From Azospirillum isscasi (GTDB taxonomy: Bacteria > Pseudomonadota > Alphaproteobacteria > Azospirillales > Azospirillaceae), in the NCBI RefSeq assembly GCF_030849505.1, contig NZ_JAUJFI010000014.1:1-57451 (forward strand): DNA of 57,451 bases, written 5' to 3'. The position numbers were made by a program, and so were the translations under genes. The notes below the pieces were generated by a model. It was not told where the DNA came from. It saw only the letters and a list, made by a program, of their open reading frames with translations, and did no database searches. Shown here piece by piece: positions 1 to 9,104 of the stretch; within the stretch, counting starts at the first letter, position 1, and each line of letters begins with the position of its first letter.

Positions 1-86
1 TGCAGGACCTTCGGCAGGTCCGACTTCATGCGGGTGCCTTTGCCGGCGGCGAGAATCACGCAGGCGAGCGGGCGGTGAGTTGTCAT
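1..86 (-). CDS. glmU: GlmU-like sugar-1-phosphate nucleotidyltransferase, N-terminal fragment (runs off left edge)
   Basis: Only the first 28 codons lie in the window, read leftwards from an ATG whose complement is at 84-86. They show the nucleotide-binding signature of the GlmU pyrophosphorylase domain: a hydrophobic strand, then LAAGKGTRMKSDLPKVL at about residues 12-28. In GlmU this loop binds UTP and the lysine of PKVL contacts substrate; the enzyme makes UDP-GlcNAc, a precursor for peptidoglycan, LPS and surface glycans. The GTRMKSDLPKVL form is closer to GlmU than to RmlA or ManC. The symbol rests on this short stretch, so another member of the family is possible. It is followed on the same strand's upstream side by a GT2 gene that ends about 120 bases away. 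Confidence 0.6.
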   Translation of the reverse strand, partial: MTTHRPLACVILAAGKGTRMKSDLPKVL

Positions 87-173
87 GACGGAGGCTCCGG
101 CTCCATGGCATGGTTGTTGTGATGGAACGGGCGCGTGAACGTCCGACCCGCGCCCCACACCGACATGCGGCTG

Positions 174-193
174 TTGCCGCAACGTGGCGGCAA
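174..193. repeat. Short inverted repeat between GlmU-like start and GT2 end
   Basis: TTGCCGC and GCGGCAA form a perfect 7-base stem with a 6-base loop. It lies just after the stop of the minus-strand GT2 gene. No T-tract follows the stem on the minus strand, so it is not a classical intrinsic terminator; it could slow transcription or be chance in GC-rich DNA. Confidence 0.3.
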
Positions 194-208
194 GAAAATA
201 AAGTTGCG

Positions 209-1192
209 TTAACTTTTTCCCTTCACATGGGCGGTCAGCAGGCCCGGCAGCGCCCGCCACAGCAGCGCGCTGCCGCGCAGGACGGCACGGGCGTCCGCCG
301 GAGACCGCGCCGCAACCGCGTGCACCAGCCGCGTCACCGGCTCCACCGTCAGGGTCGCCGCCGTCACCAGACCCGCGGCCACGGGGTGGAAATGCTTCGC
401 CGCGAACAGGATCCGGCTGCGCAGAGCGTAGAACAGCCGCCGGTCGCGCACCTGGTCGGTGGTGCCGCAACCCTTGTGGAACGCTTCCGCCCCGGCGAAA
501 TGCACCACCTCCCAGCCGGCGCGCCGGGCGCGCAGGCACAGGTCCACGTCGTCGAAATAGACGAAGAAGCGCTCGTCGAAGCCGCCCAGCTCCTCGAACA
601 GGGAGCGGCGGATCAGCAGGAAGGCGCCCATCACCTGATCGACGGGGCGGCTGTCCAGATGATCCCACTCCGTCATGAAATGCGGCGGGAACAGGCCGGG
701 CGCCAGCCGGTCGAGCCCCACCGCCTGGGCGAGGATGCGGCCCGGCGTCGGCGCCCGCGCGCAGGACCGCTGGGTCCGGCCCGTCTCGTCCACCAGCCGG
801 ACGCCGAGGATACCGGTGCGCGCCTGCGCCGGCTCCGCCAGGAAGGCGAGCGCCGGGGCGAGCGACCGTTCCGACAGCCGGGTGTCCGGGTTCAGGAACA
901 GAAGCCAGTCGGCCCGCGATCCGGCGGCGCCCTGGTTGCAGGCGGCGGCGAAGCCGCGGTTCTCCGGGTTGCGCAGGACGGTCGGCGGCCCGCCGCCTGC
1001 AACCGGGGCGCCGGCCTCCAGCCCGTCCGCCGACCCGTCGGTGGAGGCGTTGTCCACCACCACCATGCCTTCCAGCGCCATGCCTTCCGGTGGGGCGGCG
1101 CCGGTCAGCGCCGACGGCACCGAGGCGGCGCAGGCGCGCAGCAGGTCCCCGGCGTTCCAGTTCACGGTGACGATGCGGACGCTTGGGATCAT
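209..1192 (-). CDS. Family 2 glycosyltransferase (rhamnosyltransferase WbbL type)
   Basis: The 327-residue protein is a single GT2 (GT-A fold) domain with the usual landmarks: IVTVNWNAGD near the N terminus, VVVDNASTDGS (about 42-52), LLFLNPDTRL (about 96-105) as the metal-binding DXD-like strand, and GGFDERFFVYFDDVDLCLR (about 203-221) as the acceptor-side signature. WbbL-like members of this layout add a rhamnose or similar sugar from a nucleotide donor to a lipid-linked glycan on the cytoplasmic face. There is no obvious membrane segment. It is transcribed away from the DUF2142 gene, with only about 120 bases between the two starts, so the promoters are shared or back to back. The donor cannot be read from sequence; dTDP-rhamnose is plausible because rmlABCD is in the window. 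Confidence 0.88.
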   Translation of the reverse strand: MIPSVRIVTVNWNAGDLLRACAASVPSALTGAAPPEGMALEGMVVVDNASTDGSADGLEAGAPVAGGGPPTVLRNPENRGFAAACNQGAAGSRADWLLFLNPDTRLSERSLAPALAFLAEPAQARTGILGVRLVDETGRTQRSCARAPTPGRILAQAVGLDRLAPGLFPPHFMTEWDHLDSRPVDQVMGAFLLIRRSLFEELGGFDERFFVYFDDVDLCLRARRAGWEVVHFAGAEAFHKGCGTTDQVRDRRLFYALRSRILFAAKHFHPVAAGLVTAATLTVEPVTRLVHAVAARSPADARAVLRGSALLWRALPGLLTAHVKGKS

Positions 1193-1316
1193 GGCCGGTG
1201 CGGGGACGATTCGGCGTTCCAGCCGCCGGGGGAATGTGGTCTGTTACCGCGCTCTCCCCGTCCGGGGCAACGCCTGTCCGCCGCGAAGGAAGAAAAAAGA
1301 GAGGATGCCCGGCCGC

Positions 1317-2762
1317 ATGCGCACGATCTCCCGGCATGAGCCGGCCCGGTCCGGTCCGCGGCTGGCCGCCGCACTTCTTTATGCCGCCGCGGCGCTCTTC
1401 TATGTGGTGTTCAGCGCGCAGCTTCTGGTGAAGACCCCGCCCTATGCCGGGCTGGACGAGCCGTTCCACTGGCAGCGGGTGCTGCAGATCGCCCAGGGCC
1501 GCTTCCTGGCCGAGGAGCTTGGCCCCAACTCCTGGGGCGGGCCGATCGACCGGGCCAGCTACCTTCACATGCTCCACTACATCGTGCTGATCCAGAAGCA
1601 CGCTCCGGTGGACGCCGCGGAGGCCCGCGCCCTGTCCGACCAGCTCGCCGCCCAGCCGCCGCGGGACGAGGTGGTGCCCTTTCCCAGCTCGGCCAGCTTC
1701 GCGCCGCTCGCCTACCTGCCGCAGGCGGCCTTCACCGCCGCGGCGCGCGCCTGGGGGCTGGGTCCGCTCGACCAGATGCACGCGGGGCGGATCGGCAACG
1801 CCGTGACCTATGGGCTGATGGTGCTGGCGGTGCTGTGGGCGCTTCCCGGCGGGAGGCTGGTCTTCGCGGCGCTCGCCCTGTCGCCGGTCGCCCTGCAGAG
1901 CGCCTGTTCGCTCAGCGCCGACCCCCTGAACCTGACCATTCCCGCCCTGCTGCTGGCCCTGGTCTGGCGGTTCCGTGCCCGCGCCGCGCCGCTCGGGCCC
2001 TGGGAGGTGGCGGGGCTGCTGGTCCTGTCGGCGGCGCTCGGTTTCCTGAAGCTGACCATGGCGCCCTTCGCCGCGGCGGTGTTCTACCTGCCGGGCGCGG
2101 TGGCGGGCGGGACGCGGGGGCGGATCGCGCTGACCGCGCTCTGCCTCGGCCTCGCGGTGGGCATCGCGCTTGCGTGGAACATGGCCTATCCCTTCGTCCC
2201 CGGCCCCTACTGGGGCACCGCCGCCGACCCGGCGGCCCAGGTCGCGGCCATGCGCGCCGACCCGCTGGAGACGCTGCGGATCTTCGCCACCACCACGCGG
2301 GACTGGGCGATCATGTGGTGGCGCGACGGCTACGGGCGCTACGGCGGCCACCCGCCGCCCTGGAGCGGCTACGCCGACGACCGGCTGATCCTGGCGGCCT
2401 TGTGGGTCCTGCCGGCCCTGGCCCTGTGCGACGGGGCCCGCCGCCGCGATCCGGTGGTGGCGGTGGGCTATCTGCTGCCGGCCCCGGCCTATGTGCTGCT
2501 GGTCATGGCGGCCTTCTGGGTCGGCTTCACCCCGGTCGGGGCGGACACGGTGCTGGGGCTCCAGGGCCGCTACTTCCTGCCGGCACAGGTTCTGGTTGTC
2601 CTGGCGCTCGCCGCGGGGGCGGGACCCTGGCACCCGGCGGGTCTGCGCCGCGGGCTGCGGTTCGGGCTGTTCGCCGTCTTCATGGCGCTGAACGGCGCGG
2701 TTCTTCTGGACGTGCTGGCCGCCTGGGGGCGGCTGTGGGTTCCGGCGGGCGGCGCGAATTGA
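1317..2762 (+). CDS. DUF2142 family polytopic membrane protein
   Basis: A 481-residue integral membrane protein with around ten hydrophobic segments, beginning with a signal-anchor-like helix (AALLYAAAALFYVVFSAQ). After the first helix comes a periplasmic loop starting with DEPFHWQRV, and near the C terminus GRYFLPAQ; both are typical of DUF2142. This family resembles GT-C glycosyltransferases, with acidic residues in the first loop, and is usually found in O-antigen and capsule loci, so lipid-linked sugar transfer at the membrane is a fair guess but not proven. The start was chosen at 1317 because a GAGAGG sequence lies 12 bases upstream; an ATG at 1305, touching that sequence, is the alternative. 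The open frame extends further upstream but that part overlaps the divergent GT2 gene and reads as noise. Confidence 0.82.
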   Translation: MRTISRHEPARSGPRLAAALLYAAAALFYVVFSAQLLVKTPPYAGLDEPFHWQRVLQIAQGRFLAEELGPNSWGGPIDRASYLHMLHYIVLIQKHAPVDAAEARALSDQLAAQPPRDEVVPFPSSASFAPLAYLPQAAFTAAARAWGLGPLDQMHAGRIGNAVTYGLMVLAVLWALPGGRLVFAALALSPVALQSACSLSADPLNLTIPALLLALVWRFRARAAPLGPWEVAGLLVLSAALGFLKLTMAPFAAAVFYLPGAVAGGTRGRIALTALCLGLAVGIALAWNMAYPFVPGPYWGTAADPAAQVAAMRADPLETLRIFATTTRDWAIMWWRDGYGRYGGHPPPWSGYADDRLILAALWVLPALALCDGARRRDPVVAVGYLLPAPAYVLLVMAAFWVGFTPVGADTVLGLQGRYFLPAQVLVVLALAAGAGPWHPAGLRRGLRFGLFAVFMALNGAVLLDVLAAWGRLWVPAGGAN

Positions 2763-2855
2763 CAGCGGCGCCGTACAACGCCTATCTGTTGCGATCCGTT
2801 TTCTCCTTCCCGCGCCGGTGGCGGTGCCGCCTGCGGAGCCTTCCAGGACAGTCGC

Positions 2856-3953
2856 ATGGAACAGCGCCCTTCCGCCCTCCGCCTCGCCGCCAGGACCCTC
2901 CGCACCGCCCTGACGCGGACCGGCCTGACCCCGCCGCCGCCGTCGCGCAAGCCCTTCGTCTACGCGGTCGAGGTCTTCTGGTGCGACCGCGACGGCGCCT
3001 ATCTGGAGGGCTGGATTCACGCCTATGAGCGGCGGATCCTGACCCTGCGCGTCGCCGCGGGGGAGGACGCCTATGAGATCACCAGCTTCGCCCCGCGCCC
3101 CGACGTGCTGCCCCATTACGCGGAGTTCCCCAACAGCGCGGAGAGCGGCTTCAAGCTCTATCTCCCCTGGCGGGCCGGCACCCCGGTAACCTTCGAGGTG
3201 ATCACCGCCGACGACCGTTTCGTCGAGACGATCGAGCTTCCCCGCTCCCCCGAGGCCACCCGCAAGCCCTACTGCCTGACCGACGGCAGCGCTTGGCAGG
3301 ACCCCAAGCCGGAGCACGGCGCCGCGGAGCGGGCGTTCGAGGACTTCCAGCGCGCGGTGAACGAGCGCAAGCTGGTCGTCGCCGAGGTCGGCGCCCGCGT
3401 GGTCAGTTCGCAGATGAGCCCGCTGCGCGCCGCCTTCGCCGGGGCGGAGCGCTACATCGGCATGGACATCCACGCCGCCCCCAACGTCGACGTGGTCGGC
3501 GACGCCCACTACATCCACGACCTGATCGGGAAGGAGGCCGCCGGGGCGGTCTTCTCGCTGTCGGTGATGGAGCATCTGGCCCAGCCCTGGCTGTTCGCCT
3601 ACGGCGTGAACCGGGCCTTGCAGGTGGGTGGCCTGACCTATCACCTGACCCACCAGTCCTGGCCCCTGCACGAGGAGCCGAACGACTTCTGGCGCTTCAG
3701 CGACGAGGGGCTGAAGGTGCTGTTCGGCCCGGCCATGGGCTTCGAGGTCGTCGCCGCGGGGCTGAGCAGCCGCGTGCGCATCTATCCGGACCAGCGCCAG
3801 CCGGCGCAGGCGCTGATGCCGCTGGTCTCCTCCTTCGGCGGCGCCTTCGTTCTGGCGCGCAAGGTGCGGGACCTGCCGGACGGCGCGGTGGCCTGGCCGA
3901 CCGACCGCGACACGTCGGAAAACCGCGCCAAGCACTACCCGCAGCGCGGCTGA
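2856..3953 (+). CDS. SAM-dependent methyltransferase (type 11 like) with N-terminal GWA module
   Basis: 365 residues. Residues about 35-125 form a beta-rich module with GWI at 52-54, RPD at 81-83 and GF at 98-99, the same pattern seen at the N termini of three glycosyltransferases and a GNAT elsewhere in the window. The rest is a class I methyltransferase-like domain: VVAEVGARV replaces the usual glycine-rich SAM loop, followed by YIGMDIHAAPNVDVVGDAH (the acidic residue after strand 2) and SLSVMEHLAQPWLFAYGVN, the post-strand-4 motif seen in methyltransferase 11 proteins. An AGGA ribosome site at 2845-2848 fixes the start. The first SAM loop is less canonical than usual, so activity is probable rather than certain. 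It likely modifies the glycan or its lipid carrier; the substrate cannot be read. Confidence 0.78.
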   Translation: MEQRPSALRLAARTLRTALTRTGLTPPPPSRKPFVYAVEVFWCDRDGAYLEGWIHAYERRILTLRVAAGEDAYEITSFAPRPDVLPHYAEFPNSAESGFKLYLPWRAGTPVTFEVITADDRFVETIELPRSPEATRKPYCLTDGSAWQDPKPEHGAAERAFEDFQRAVNERKLVVAEVGARVVSSQMSPLRAAFAGAERYIGMDIHAAPNVDVVGDAHYIHDLIGKEAAGAVFSLSVMEHLAQPWLFAYGVNRALQVGGLTYHLTHQSWPLHEEPNDFWRFSDEGLKVLFGPAMGFEVVAAGLSSRVRIYPDQRQPAQALMPLVSSFGGAFVLARKVRDLPDGAVAWPTDRDTSENRAKHYPQRG

Positions 3954-4077
3954 ACGCGGCATCAAAGGCGGGGCATCAAAGGCATTGCGCTTTGCCGAGT
4001 GTTTCTCTTAGGTCATCCCGCAGTGTTGCGGGTGGATACCGTATTTCGGGACACCGTTTTTTGGGGACAGGGGACTG

Positions 4078-5877
4078 ATGGATACGATCTCGTGGGATTC
4101 CGTGTCGTGGGAAGACGGCGGCGAGACGATGCCGGCGGTCTGCCCGGCCTGTGGCGACGCGGCGGCCAAGCCGGTGCGCCTGAAGGTCCGTTCGCCCTGG
4201 CCGCCGAACCCGGTCCAGTCGCTGGTGGTGTGCAGCGCCTGCGGCACCGCCGCCTACCCGACGCTGACCCAGCCGCCCTACGAGGCCGTGTTCGACCCCC
4301 TGGTCGCCTGCTATCTGGAGCAGAACGCCGGCATCGACAGCATGGCCCGCGTCCTGTCCTCGGTCGAGCCGTCGCAGGTGAAGCGCTATCTGGAGCTGGG
4401 TTGCGGCTACGGCCTCCTGCTCGACTACGCGCGGACGGTGTTCGGCTGGCAGGTCCGCGGCTTCGACCCCGGCTTCAGCGCCCAGGAAGGGCGGCAGACG
4501 CTGGGCGTGGACATCTCCCACAGCTATCTGGAGAAGCCGGAGGACGCCGGGGAACCCCATGACCTCGTCTTCTGCTCCGAGGTCATCGAGCATGTCTTCG
4601 ACCCGATCAGCCTGCTGGCTCTGCTGCGCACCGTGCTGACCCCCGGCGGCACGCTGATGCTGACCACGCCGAGCGCCGGGGCGATCCATGCCGGCACCCG
4701 GCCCGGCACGCTGCTGTCGCTTCTCAGCCCCGGCTATCACTTCGTGCTGTTCAGCAAGGAGGGGATGGAGACGATCCTGCGCCGCGCCGGCTTCGCCGAC
4801 GTCCGTGTGGTCGACCAGGGCCATTCGCTGCTGGCCGCCGCCTCGCCGGGGACGCTGTCGGTCGACTTCGACCGCCCTTACGACCGCCGGCTCTACCGCT
4901 CCTACCTGGAGACGCGCATCCCGACGCTGGACCCGGCGTCGCCGCTCGGCCTCGGCTACCGCTACCGCCTGCTGAAGGAACTGACCCACGCCGGCGACTA
5001 CGCCGCCGCCCGCGGTGCCGCGGATCAGGTGGCGGAGGCGCTGCGCCTGCGCTGGGACCATCTCGACCTGTCCGACCCCGCAGCCCTGCTGGCCCATCTG
5101 AAGGCCGCCCCGGTGCCGCAGGGGGTCGAGCCCTACCACGCGACGGCGCCCTTCAACCTGTGCGGCATCCTTTATTTCCACGGAATGCTGGCCTGGCAGC
5201 TCGACGGCCGCCGCGATCTGGCGGCGCTGTGGTTCGAGGCCTCGGCGCTCGCCGGGGAGCGGATGCGCGCGGCCCTGCACGTCATCGGCGCCGACGACGG
5301 CGAGACGGAGGAGCTGTCCTGGCGCGCCCGCGCCAACATCCCGCACGTGCTGGCCTGGGACGCTCCGGACCGCGCGGCGGGCGGCGCCGCCGGGCTCGGC
5401 ACCCTCGAAAGCCCGCTGCTGCGCGAGCGCATTCCCGGCGACATCCTGGAGGACGCGCAGCGCAAGATCTTCGTGGATCTGGTCAATCTCGGCCAGTACG
5501 GGGCGGCGGACCGGCTGGCCGCGGCGGTGGAAGCCGCCCTGCCGGAGAGCGGCGCCGTTCTGGCCTCCACCGCCTTCGCGCTCGGCATCCTGACGCTGAA
5601 CCACCGCAAGGCGCCGCGCAGCGCCGCGGCCTTCTTCGGGCGCGCCCACCGCGCCTGCCTGGAACTTCCCGACCGCGCCACCGCGCCGATCGTCCAGGCC
5701 CTTGTGTGGCCGGCGCTGTTCCACCAGGGGCAGGCGCTGGTCAACGCCGGAAAAAAGGAGGAGGCGGGCGAGGCCCTGCGCGGCCTGCTGAAGCCGGAAG
5801 CCGGCCTGCCGTCCGTGTCGCTCGATCTGCGGGCGCGGACGGAGCTTCTGGTCCGCACCCAGCGCCTGCCCACCTGA
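4078..5877 (+). CDS. Class I SAM methyltransferase with N-terminal zinc-binding site and helical C-terminal half
   Basis: 599 residues in three parts. Residues 22-55 hold two CxxC pairs (C22/C25 and C52/C55), a zinc ribbon as in C-methyltransferases of sugar pathways. Residues about 100-260 are a methyltransferase domain with YLELGCGYGLLLDYA as the SAM-binding loop and CSEVIEHVFDP after strand 4. Residues about 280-599 are a long, alanine-rich helical region resembling degenerate TPR repeats, which might bind other biosynthesis proteins. The start at 4078 follows AGGGGACTG; an internal ATG at 4129 would keep the zinc site. It sits 124 bases after the preceding methyltransferase and 28 bases before the RgpF-like gene, probably in one transcription unit. 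Confidence 0.83.
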   Translation: MDTISWDSVSWEDGGETMPAVCPACGDAAAKPVRLKVRSPWPPNPVQSLVVCSACGTAAYPTLTQPPYEAVFDPLVACYLEQNAGIDSMARVLSSVEPSQVKRYLELGCGYGLLLDYARTVFGWQVRGFDPGFSAQEGRQTLGVDISHSYLEKPEDAGEPHDLVFCSEVIEHVFDPISLLALLRTVLTPGGTLMLTTPSAGAIHAGTRPGTLLSLLSPGYHFVLFSKEGMETILRRAGFADVRVVDQGHSLLAAASPGTLSVDFDRPYDRRLYRSYLETRIPTLDPASPLGLGYRYRLLKELTHAGDYAAARGAADQVAEALRLRWDHLDLSDPAALLAHLKAAPVPQGVEPYHATAPFNLCGILYFHGMLAWQLDGRRDLAALWFEASALAGERMRAALHVIGADDGETEELSWRARANIPHVLAWDAPDRAAGGAAGLGTLESPLLRERIPGDILEDAQRKIFVDLVNLGQYGAADRLAAAVEAALPESGAVLASTAFALGILTLNHRKAPRSAAAFFGRAHRACLELPDRATAPIVQALVWPALFHQGQALVNAGKKEEAGEALRGLLKPEAGLPSVSLDLRARTELLVRTQRLPT

Positions 5878-5905
5878 CCGCGAGCCAGAGGACGGAAACG
5901 CCCCC

Positions 5906-6952
5906 ATGCTGAGCACCCTGATCCGTCTTCCCTTCCGCCTGCGCTTCGTGATCGCCTGGGCGATCGTGCAGAGCAAGATCCTCGCCGGCTATGTCTCCTA
6001 CGCGGTCAGCGCCTTCCGCAAGGACAGCTATGTGCGGGAGCGCTGGGACGGGCGGGTGCCGCTCGCCGGGGCGCGCCGCGTGGTGGTGTTCGTGCATTAC
6101 GACCGGCAGGGCGTCGTCCATGATTTCGTGTGGCATTACCTGCGCCAGCTCCACGCGCTCGGCTTCGCCATCGTCTTTTCCAGCAATTCCCCGCGTCTGG
6201 CCGACTCCCAGATCGAGCCGCTGCGCGACATCTGCGCGCTCATCCTCCGGCGCGACAACGTCGGCTACGACTTCGGCGCCTACAAGGAGGGCATCGCCGC
6301 CGTTCCGGATCCGTCTGCGCTGGACATGCTGCTGCTCGCCAACGACAGCGTCTATGGCCCGCTGCACCATCTGGCGGGCCTGCTGGAGCGCATGGACCCG
6401 CAGGATGCCGACGTCTGGGGCGCGTCGGACAGTTGGGAGTTCTCCTTCCACCTGCAGAGCTATTTCCTGCTGTTCCACAAGGCGGCGCTCGCCTCTCCGG
6501 TCTTCGGAGCCTTCTGGGGCCGGCTGCGCTACGTCCAGTCCAAGACCTGGATCGTCCGCAAATACGAGATCGGGCTGACCCGTGCGCTGCGCCGCGCCGG
6601 CCTGCGCTGCCGCGCCGCCTTCCCCTACCGTCAGGCGGCGACCGCCCTGATCGAGGCGGTGGTGGAGCGCAACATCGCCGGCGACGGTCTGGACCCGGTG
6701 CGCAAGTCCTTCATCCAGCAGGTCTTCCGCACCATCAACGCCGGCGTGCCGCTGAACGGGACGCATTTCTTCTGGGATTACCTGATCGCCCAGATGGATT
6801 TTCCGTTCCTGAAACGCGACCTGCTGCAGAAGAATCCGGCGCGCATTCCGCTGCTGAACTACTGGGAGCGGGTGGTGAAGCAGTCGAGCGACTACGACAC
6901 CGAACTGATTTTGCGCCACCTGGAGTTGTCCTTGAAGAACCGTAGCGTCTGA
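5906..6952 (+). CDS. RgpF-like rhamnan-synthesis protein
   Basis: 348 residues covering one RgpF (rhamnan synthesis F) domain. Diagnostic stretches are VVVFVHYDRQGVVHDFVWHY (residues about 58-77), the RRDNVGYDFGAYKEG motif (about 115-129) and LLLANDSVYGPL (about 142-153), the last two being the most conserved blocks of the family. RgpF proteins take part in polymerising rhamnose-glucose polysaccharide in streptococci and occur in many proteobacterial O-antigen loci, where they are treated as glycosyltransferases. The rmlABCD genes at 43-46.5 kb could supply dTDP-rhamnose. It follows the methyltransferase gene by 28 bases and probably belongs to the same operon. Whether it transfers rhamnose itself is inference. 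Confidence 0.85.
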   Translation: MLSTLIRLPFRLRFVIAWAIVQSKILAGYVSYAVSAFRKDSYVRERWDGRVPLAGARRVVVFVHYDRQGVVHDFVWHYLRQLHALGFAIVFSSNSPRLADSQIEPLRDICALILRRDNVGYDFGAYKEGIAAVPDPSALDMLLLANDSVYGPLHHLAGLLERMDPQDADVWGASDSWEFSFHLQSYFLLFHKAALASPVFGAFWGRLRYVQSKTWIVRKYEIGLTRALRRAGLRCRAAFPYRQAATALIEAVVERNIAGDGLDPVRKSFIQQVFRTINAGVPLNGTHFFWDYLIAQMDFPFLKRDLLQKNPARIPLLNYWERVVKQSSDYDTELILRHLELSLKNRSV

Positions 6953-7098
6953 GCCGGTTCTCCGGTTCGCGCTTGTGAGGGATGGGGGGCACACCGGTTC
7001 GGAAATCGATCCACAGTGCGCGTCGCCCCTTCCCGTCGCGCAGGGTGCTGCCCTATGGTCGGAGCGCAACGGTTGCCGTGCCGCGAACGAGATCGTCG

Positions 7099-7968
7099 AT
7101 GGAAGAGCCTCTGGTCAGCGTCGTCATACCGGTCTTCAACCGGGCTCACACGCTGCGCCGTGCCATCGAAAGCGTGCTGACGCAGGACATCGCGTCCTGG
7201 GAATTGATCGTCGTGGACGACGGCTCCACCGACGGCAGCCTGGATATTCCCGATTCCTTCGGCGATGCGCGCATCCGCCCGGTCCGGCACGAGACCAACC
7301 GCGGGGCGGCGGCGGCGCGCAACACCGGGGTGGAGGCGTCGCGCGGCCGCTACATCGCCTTCCTCGATTCCGACGACGAATGGCTGCCGGGCAAGCTCCG
7401 CGCCCAGATCGACGCGCTGGAACGCGGGCCGGACGCACCGCAGGCGCTGTGCACCGGCTTCATCCTGCACCGGGAGGAAACCGGCCGCTGCATGAAGCGG
7501 TGGCCGAAGCCCGAAGGAACCTGGTTCGAGACGATTCTCGACGGCTGCTACGTCTCCCCCGGCTCCACCCTCATGGTGCGGCGCGACTGCTTCGCCGCCG
7601 TCGGCCCGCTCGACGAGACGCTGCCCCGGCTCGAGGACTGGGACTGGCTCCTGCGCTGCATGGAGCGTTTCACCTTCGACTGCCTGCCGGTGCTGGGGGC
7701 GGTGGTGCATGTGGGACGGCCCGCGCGCTCGGGTCCGGTCGCCGTCGCCATCGGCCGCCTCGAAGGGCTGCACGCCGACCGGGTTCTGCGCGTCGCCGGG
7801 CCGGAGGGGCTGCGGCGTTTCCGGGCCAGCCTGGCCATCGAACAGGCGGTCGCCGCCGTGCACGAGGACGCCCATGCGAAGGCCCTCAGCCACATCGGGC
7901 GCGCCTTCTCCTGGTCGCCGACGCGCACCGCGCGCTTCCTGGCCCGCTGCGCCGTCCGCGCCTTCTGA
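7099..7968 (+). CDS. Family 2 glycosyltransferase
   Basis: 289 residues with a classic GT2 core: PLVSVVIPVFNRAHTLRRAI at the N terminus, LIVVDDGSTDGS (about 36-47), NRGAAAARNTGVEASRG (about 69-85) and IAFLDSDDEWLPGK (about 88-101), which carries the DXD-type metal site. The short C-terminal part holds LEDWDWLLRCMERF, the usual acceptor-binding helix. It is a cytoplasmic enzyme, donor unknown. The ATG at 7099 was taken because the protein begins with the first GT2 strand from there; the open frame continues upstream to 6982 but that extension has no domain content. It ends 12 bases before the convergent GT4 gene; a GCCCGC/GCGGGC pair lies over that junction. Confidence 0.88.
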   Translation: MEEPLVSVVIPVFNRAHTLRRAIESVLTQDIASWELIVVDDGSTDGSLDIPDSFGDARIRPVRHETNRGAAAARNTGVEASRGRYIAFLDSDDEWLPGKLRAQIDALERGPDAPQALCTGFILHREETGRCMKRWPKPEGTWFETILDGCYVSPGSTLMVRRDCFAAVGPLDETLPRLEDWDWLLRCMERFTFDCLPVLGAVVHVGRPARSGPVAVAIGRLEGLHADRVLRVAGPEGLRRFRASLAIEQAVAAVHEDAHAKALSHIGRAFSWSPTRTARFLARCAVRAF

Positions 7969-7980
7969 CGGCCGCCCGCG

Positions 7981-9096
7981 TCAGCGGTGGGCGGGCAGGC
8001 GGCGGTAAAGGGCCAGCAGCCGGTCGGCGGCCCCCGGCCATGTGAAGTCCTGGACGCGGCGGCGCCCCCCGGCGATCAGCCTGCGGCGCAGGGCGCCGTC
8101 GTCGAGCACCCGCTCCAGGGCCTCCGTCAGGCTTTCGGGATTGGCGGGGTCGAAATAGACGGCGGCGTCGGCGGCGATCTCGGGGAAGCAGCTCCGGTCG
8201 CTCAGCACCGCCGGACAGCCGTTGGCGAAGCTCTCCAGGATCGGCAACCCGAACCCTTCGTACAGCGACGGGAAGACGAAGGCGGTTGCGTGCGCGTAGG
8301 CGTAGGCGAGGTCGCCGGCGGCCAGCGTGCGCTGGTGGAGGCGGTCGGCGCATCCGGCCTCCAGGAAGGGCTGGCGCTCCTCATCCAGGATATGGCCGCC
8401 GCCGACGCAGACCAGATGCAGATCGGGCCGGCACGCCAGCAGGGCGGCCAGGCGCCGCGCCGCGCCTGCGAAGTTCTTGTAGCCGTCGCGCCGGCCCACG
8501 ATCAGCAGGTAGCGGTCCGGCAGCGCGATCCCCGCCCGGCGCCCCGGCACCCACACGGCGTCCCGCGACAGGCCGTGGTGCACCACCTCCACCCGCGCCG
8601 GATCGATTCCGTAAAGCCGGACCAGATCGGCCTTGGTGTGCTCCGACACCGCGACGATGGCGGCGGCGGCGGTGCAGAGCGCCCGCTTGCCGGGGTGGAT
8701 CTCCTCCGGCTTGGCGAAGATCTCCGGCATCAGCTCCGGCGCCATGTCGTGGACGGTCACCACCATGGGGCGCCCATGCAGGAGGCCGGTCAGCTCGGTG
8801 TCGTAGAAGGTCTGGTGGAAAACGTCGAAGGCCCCGCGGCTCAGCGCCCGGCGGATCAGCCTGCGGTTATGGGCGCGCAGCAGGCTGCGCTTGCCGGGGA
8901 AATGCCGGTTGCCCAGGAAATTCCGGACGTCCAGGCCCGGCTGGTCCATCAGGTGGCTGTTGATGATCTGCCGGAAGGGCAGGAGCACCTGCACGCCGGG
9001 ACGGGCGCGCAGCTCCGTGATGATCTCGGCGAAGCAGCGCGATACACCGCCGTGGCGCTGGATGGAGAAGATGTGGTCGTCGAAGAGGACACGCAT
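7981..9096 (-). CDS. Family 4 glycosyltransferase (GT-B)
   Basis: 371 residues with the two Rossmann halves of a GT-B enzyme. The N-terminal half starts MRVLFDDHIFSIQRHGGVSR, and contains VVTVHDMAPELMPE and AVSEHTKADLVRLYGI. The C-terminal half contains YLLIVGRRDGYKNF, AFVFPSLYEGFGLPILESFA with the EX7E pair that positions the donor phosphate and sugar, and a final helix. Retaining GT4 enzymes of this kind often use GDP-mannose or UDP-glucose; GDP-mannose is made by the nearby ManC. It lies 8 bases downstream of the 953-residue GT fusion on the same strand and is probably cotranscribed. Confidence 0.9.
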   Translation of the reverse strand: MRVLFDDHIFSIQRHGGVSRCFAEIITELRARPGVQVLLPFRQIINSHLMDQPGLDVRNFLGNRHFPGKRSLLRAHNRRLIRRALSRGAFDVFHQTFYDTELTGLLHGRPMVVTVHDMAPELMPEIFAKPEEIHPGKRALCTAAAAIVAVSEHTKADLVRLYGIDPARVEVVHHGLSRDAVWVPGRRAGIALPDRYLLIVGRRDGYKNFAGAARRLAALLACRPDLHLVCVGGGHILDEERQPFLEAGCADRLHQRTLAAGDLAYAYAHATAFVFPSLYEGFGLPILESFANGCPAVLSDRSCFPEIAADAAVYFDPANPESLTEALERVLDDGALRRRLIAGGRRRVQDFTWPGAADRLLALYRRLPAHR

Positions 9097-9104
9097 GCCG
9101 CGGC

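Noticed and set aside
3976..5976. 666-codon minus-strand frame over the zinc-site methyltransferase
   Set aside because: Q-, R- and G-rich shadow translation; the plus strand carries the SAM motif and zinc cysteines.
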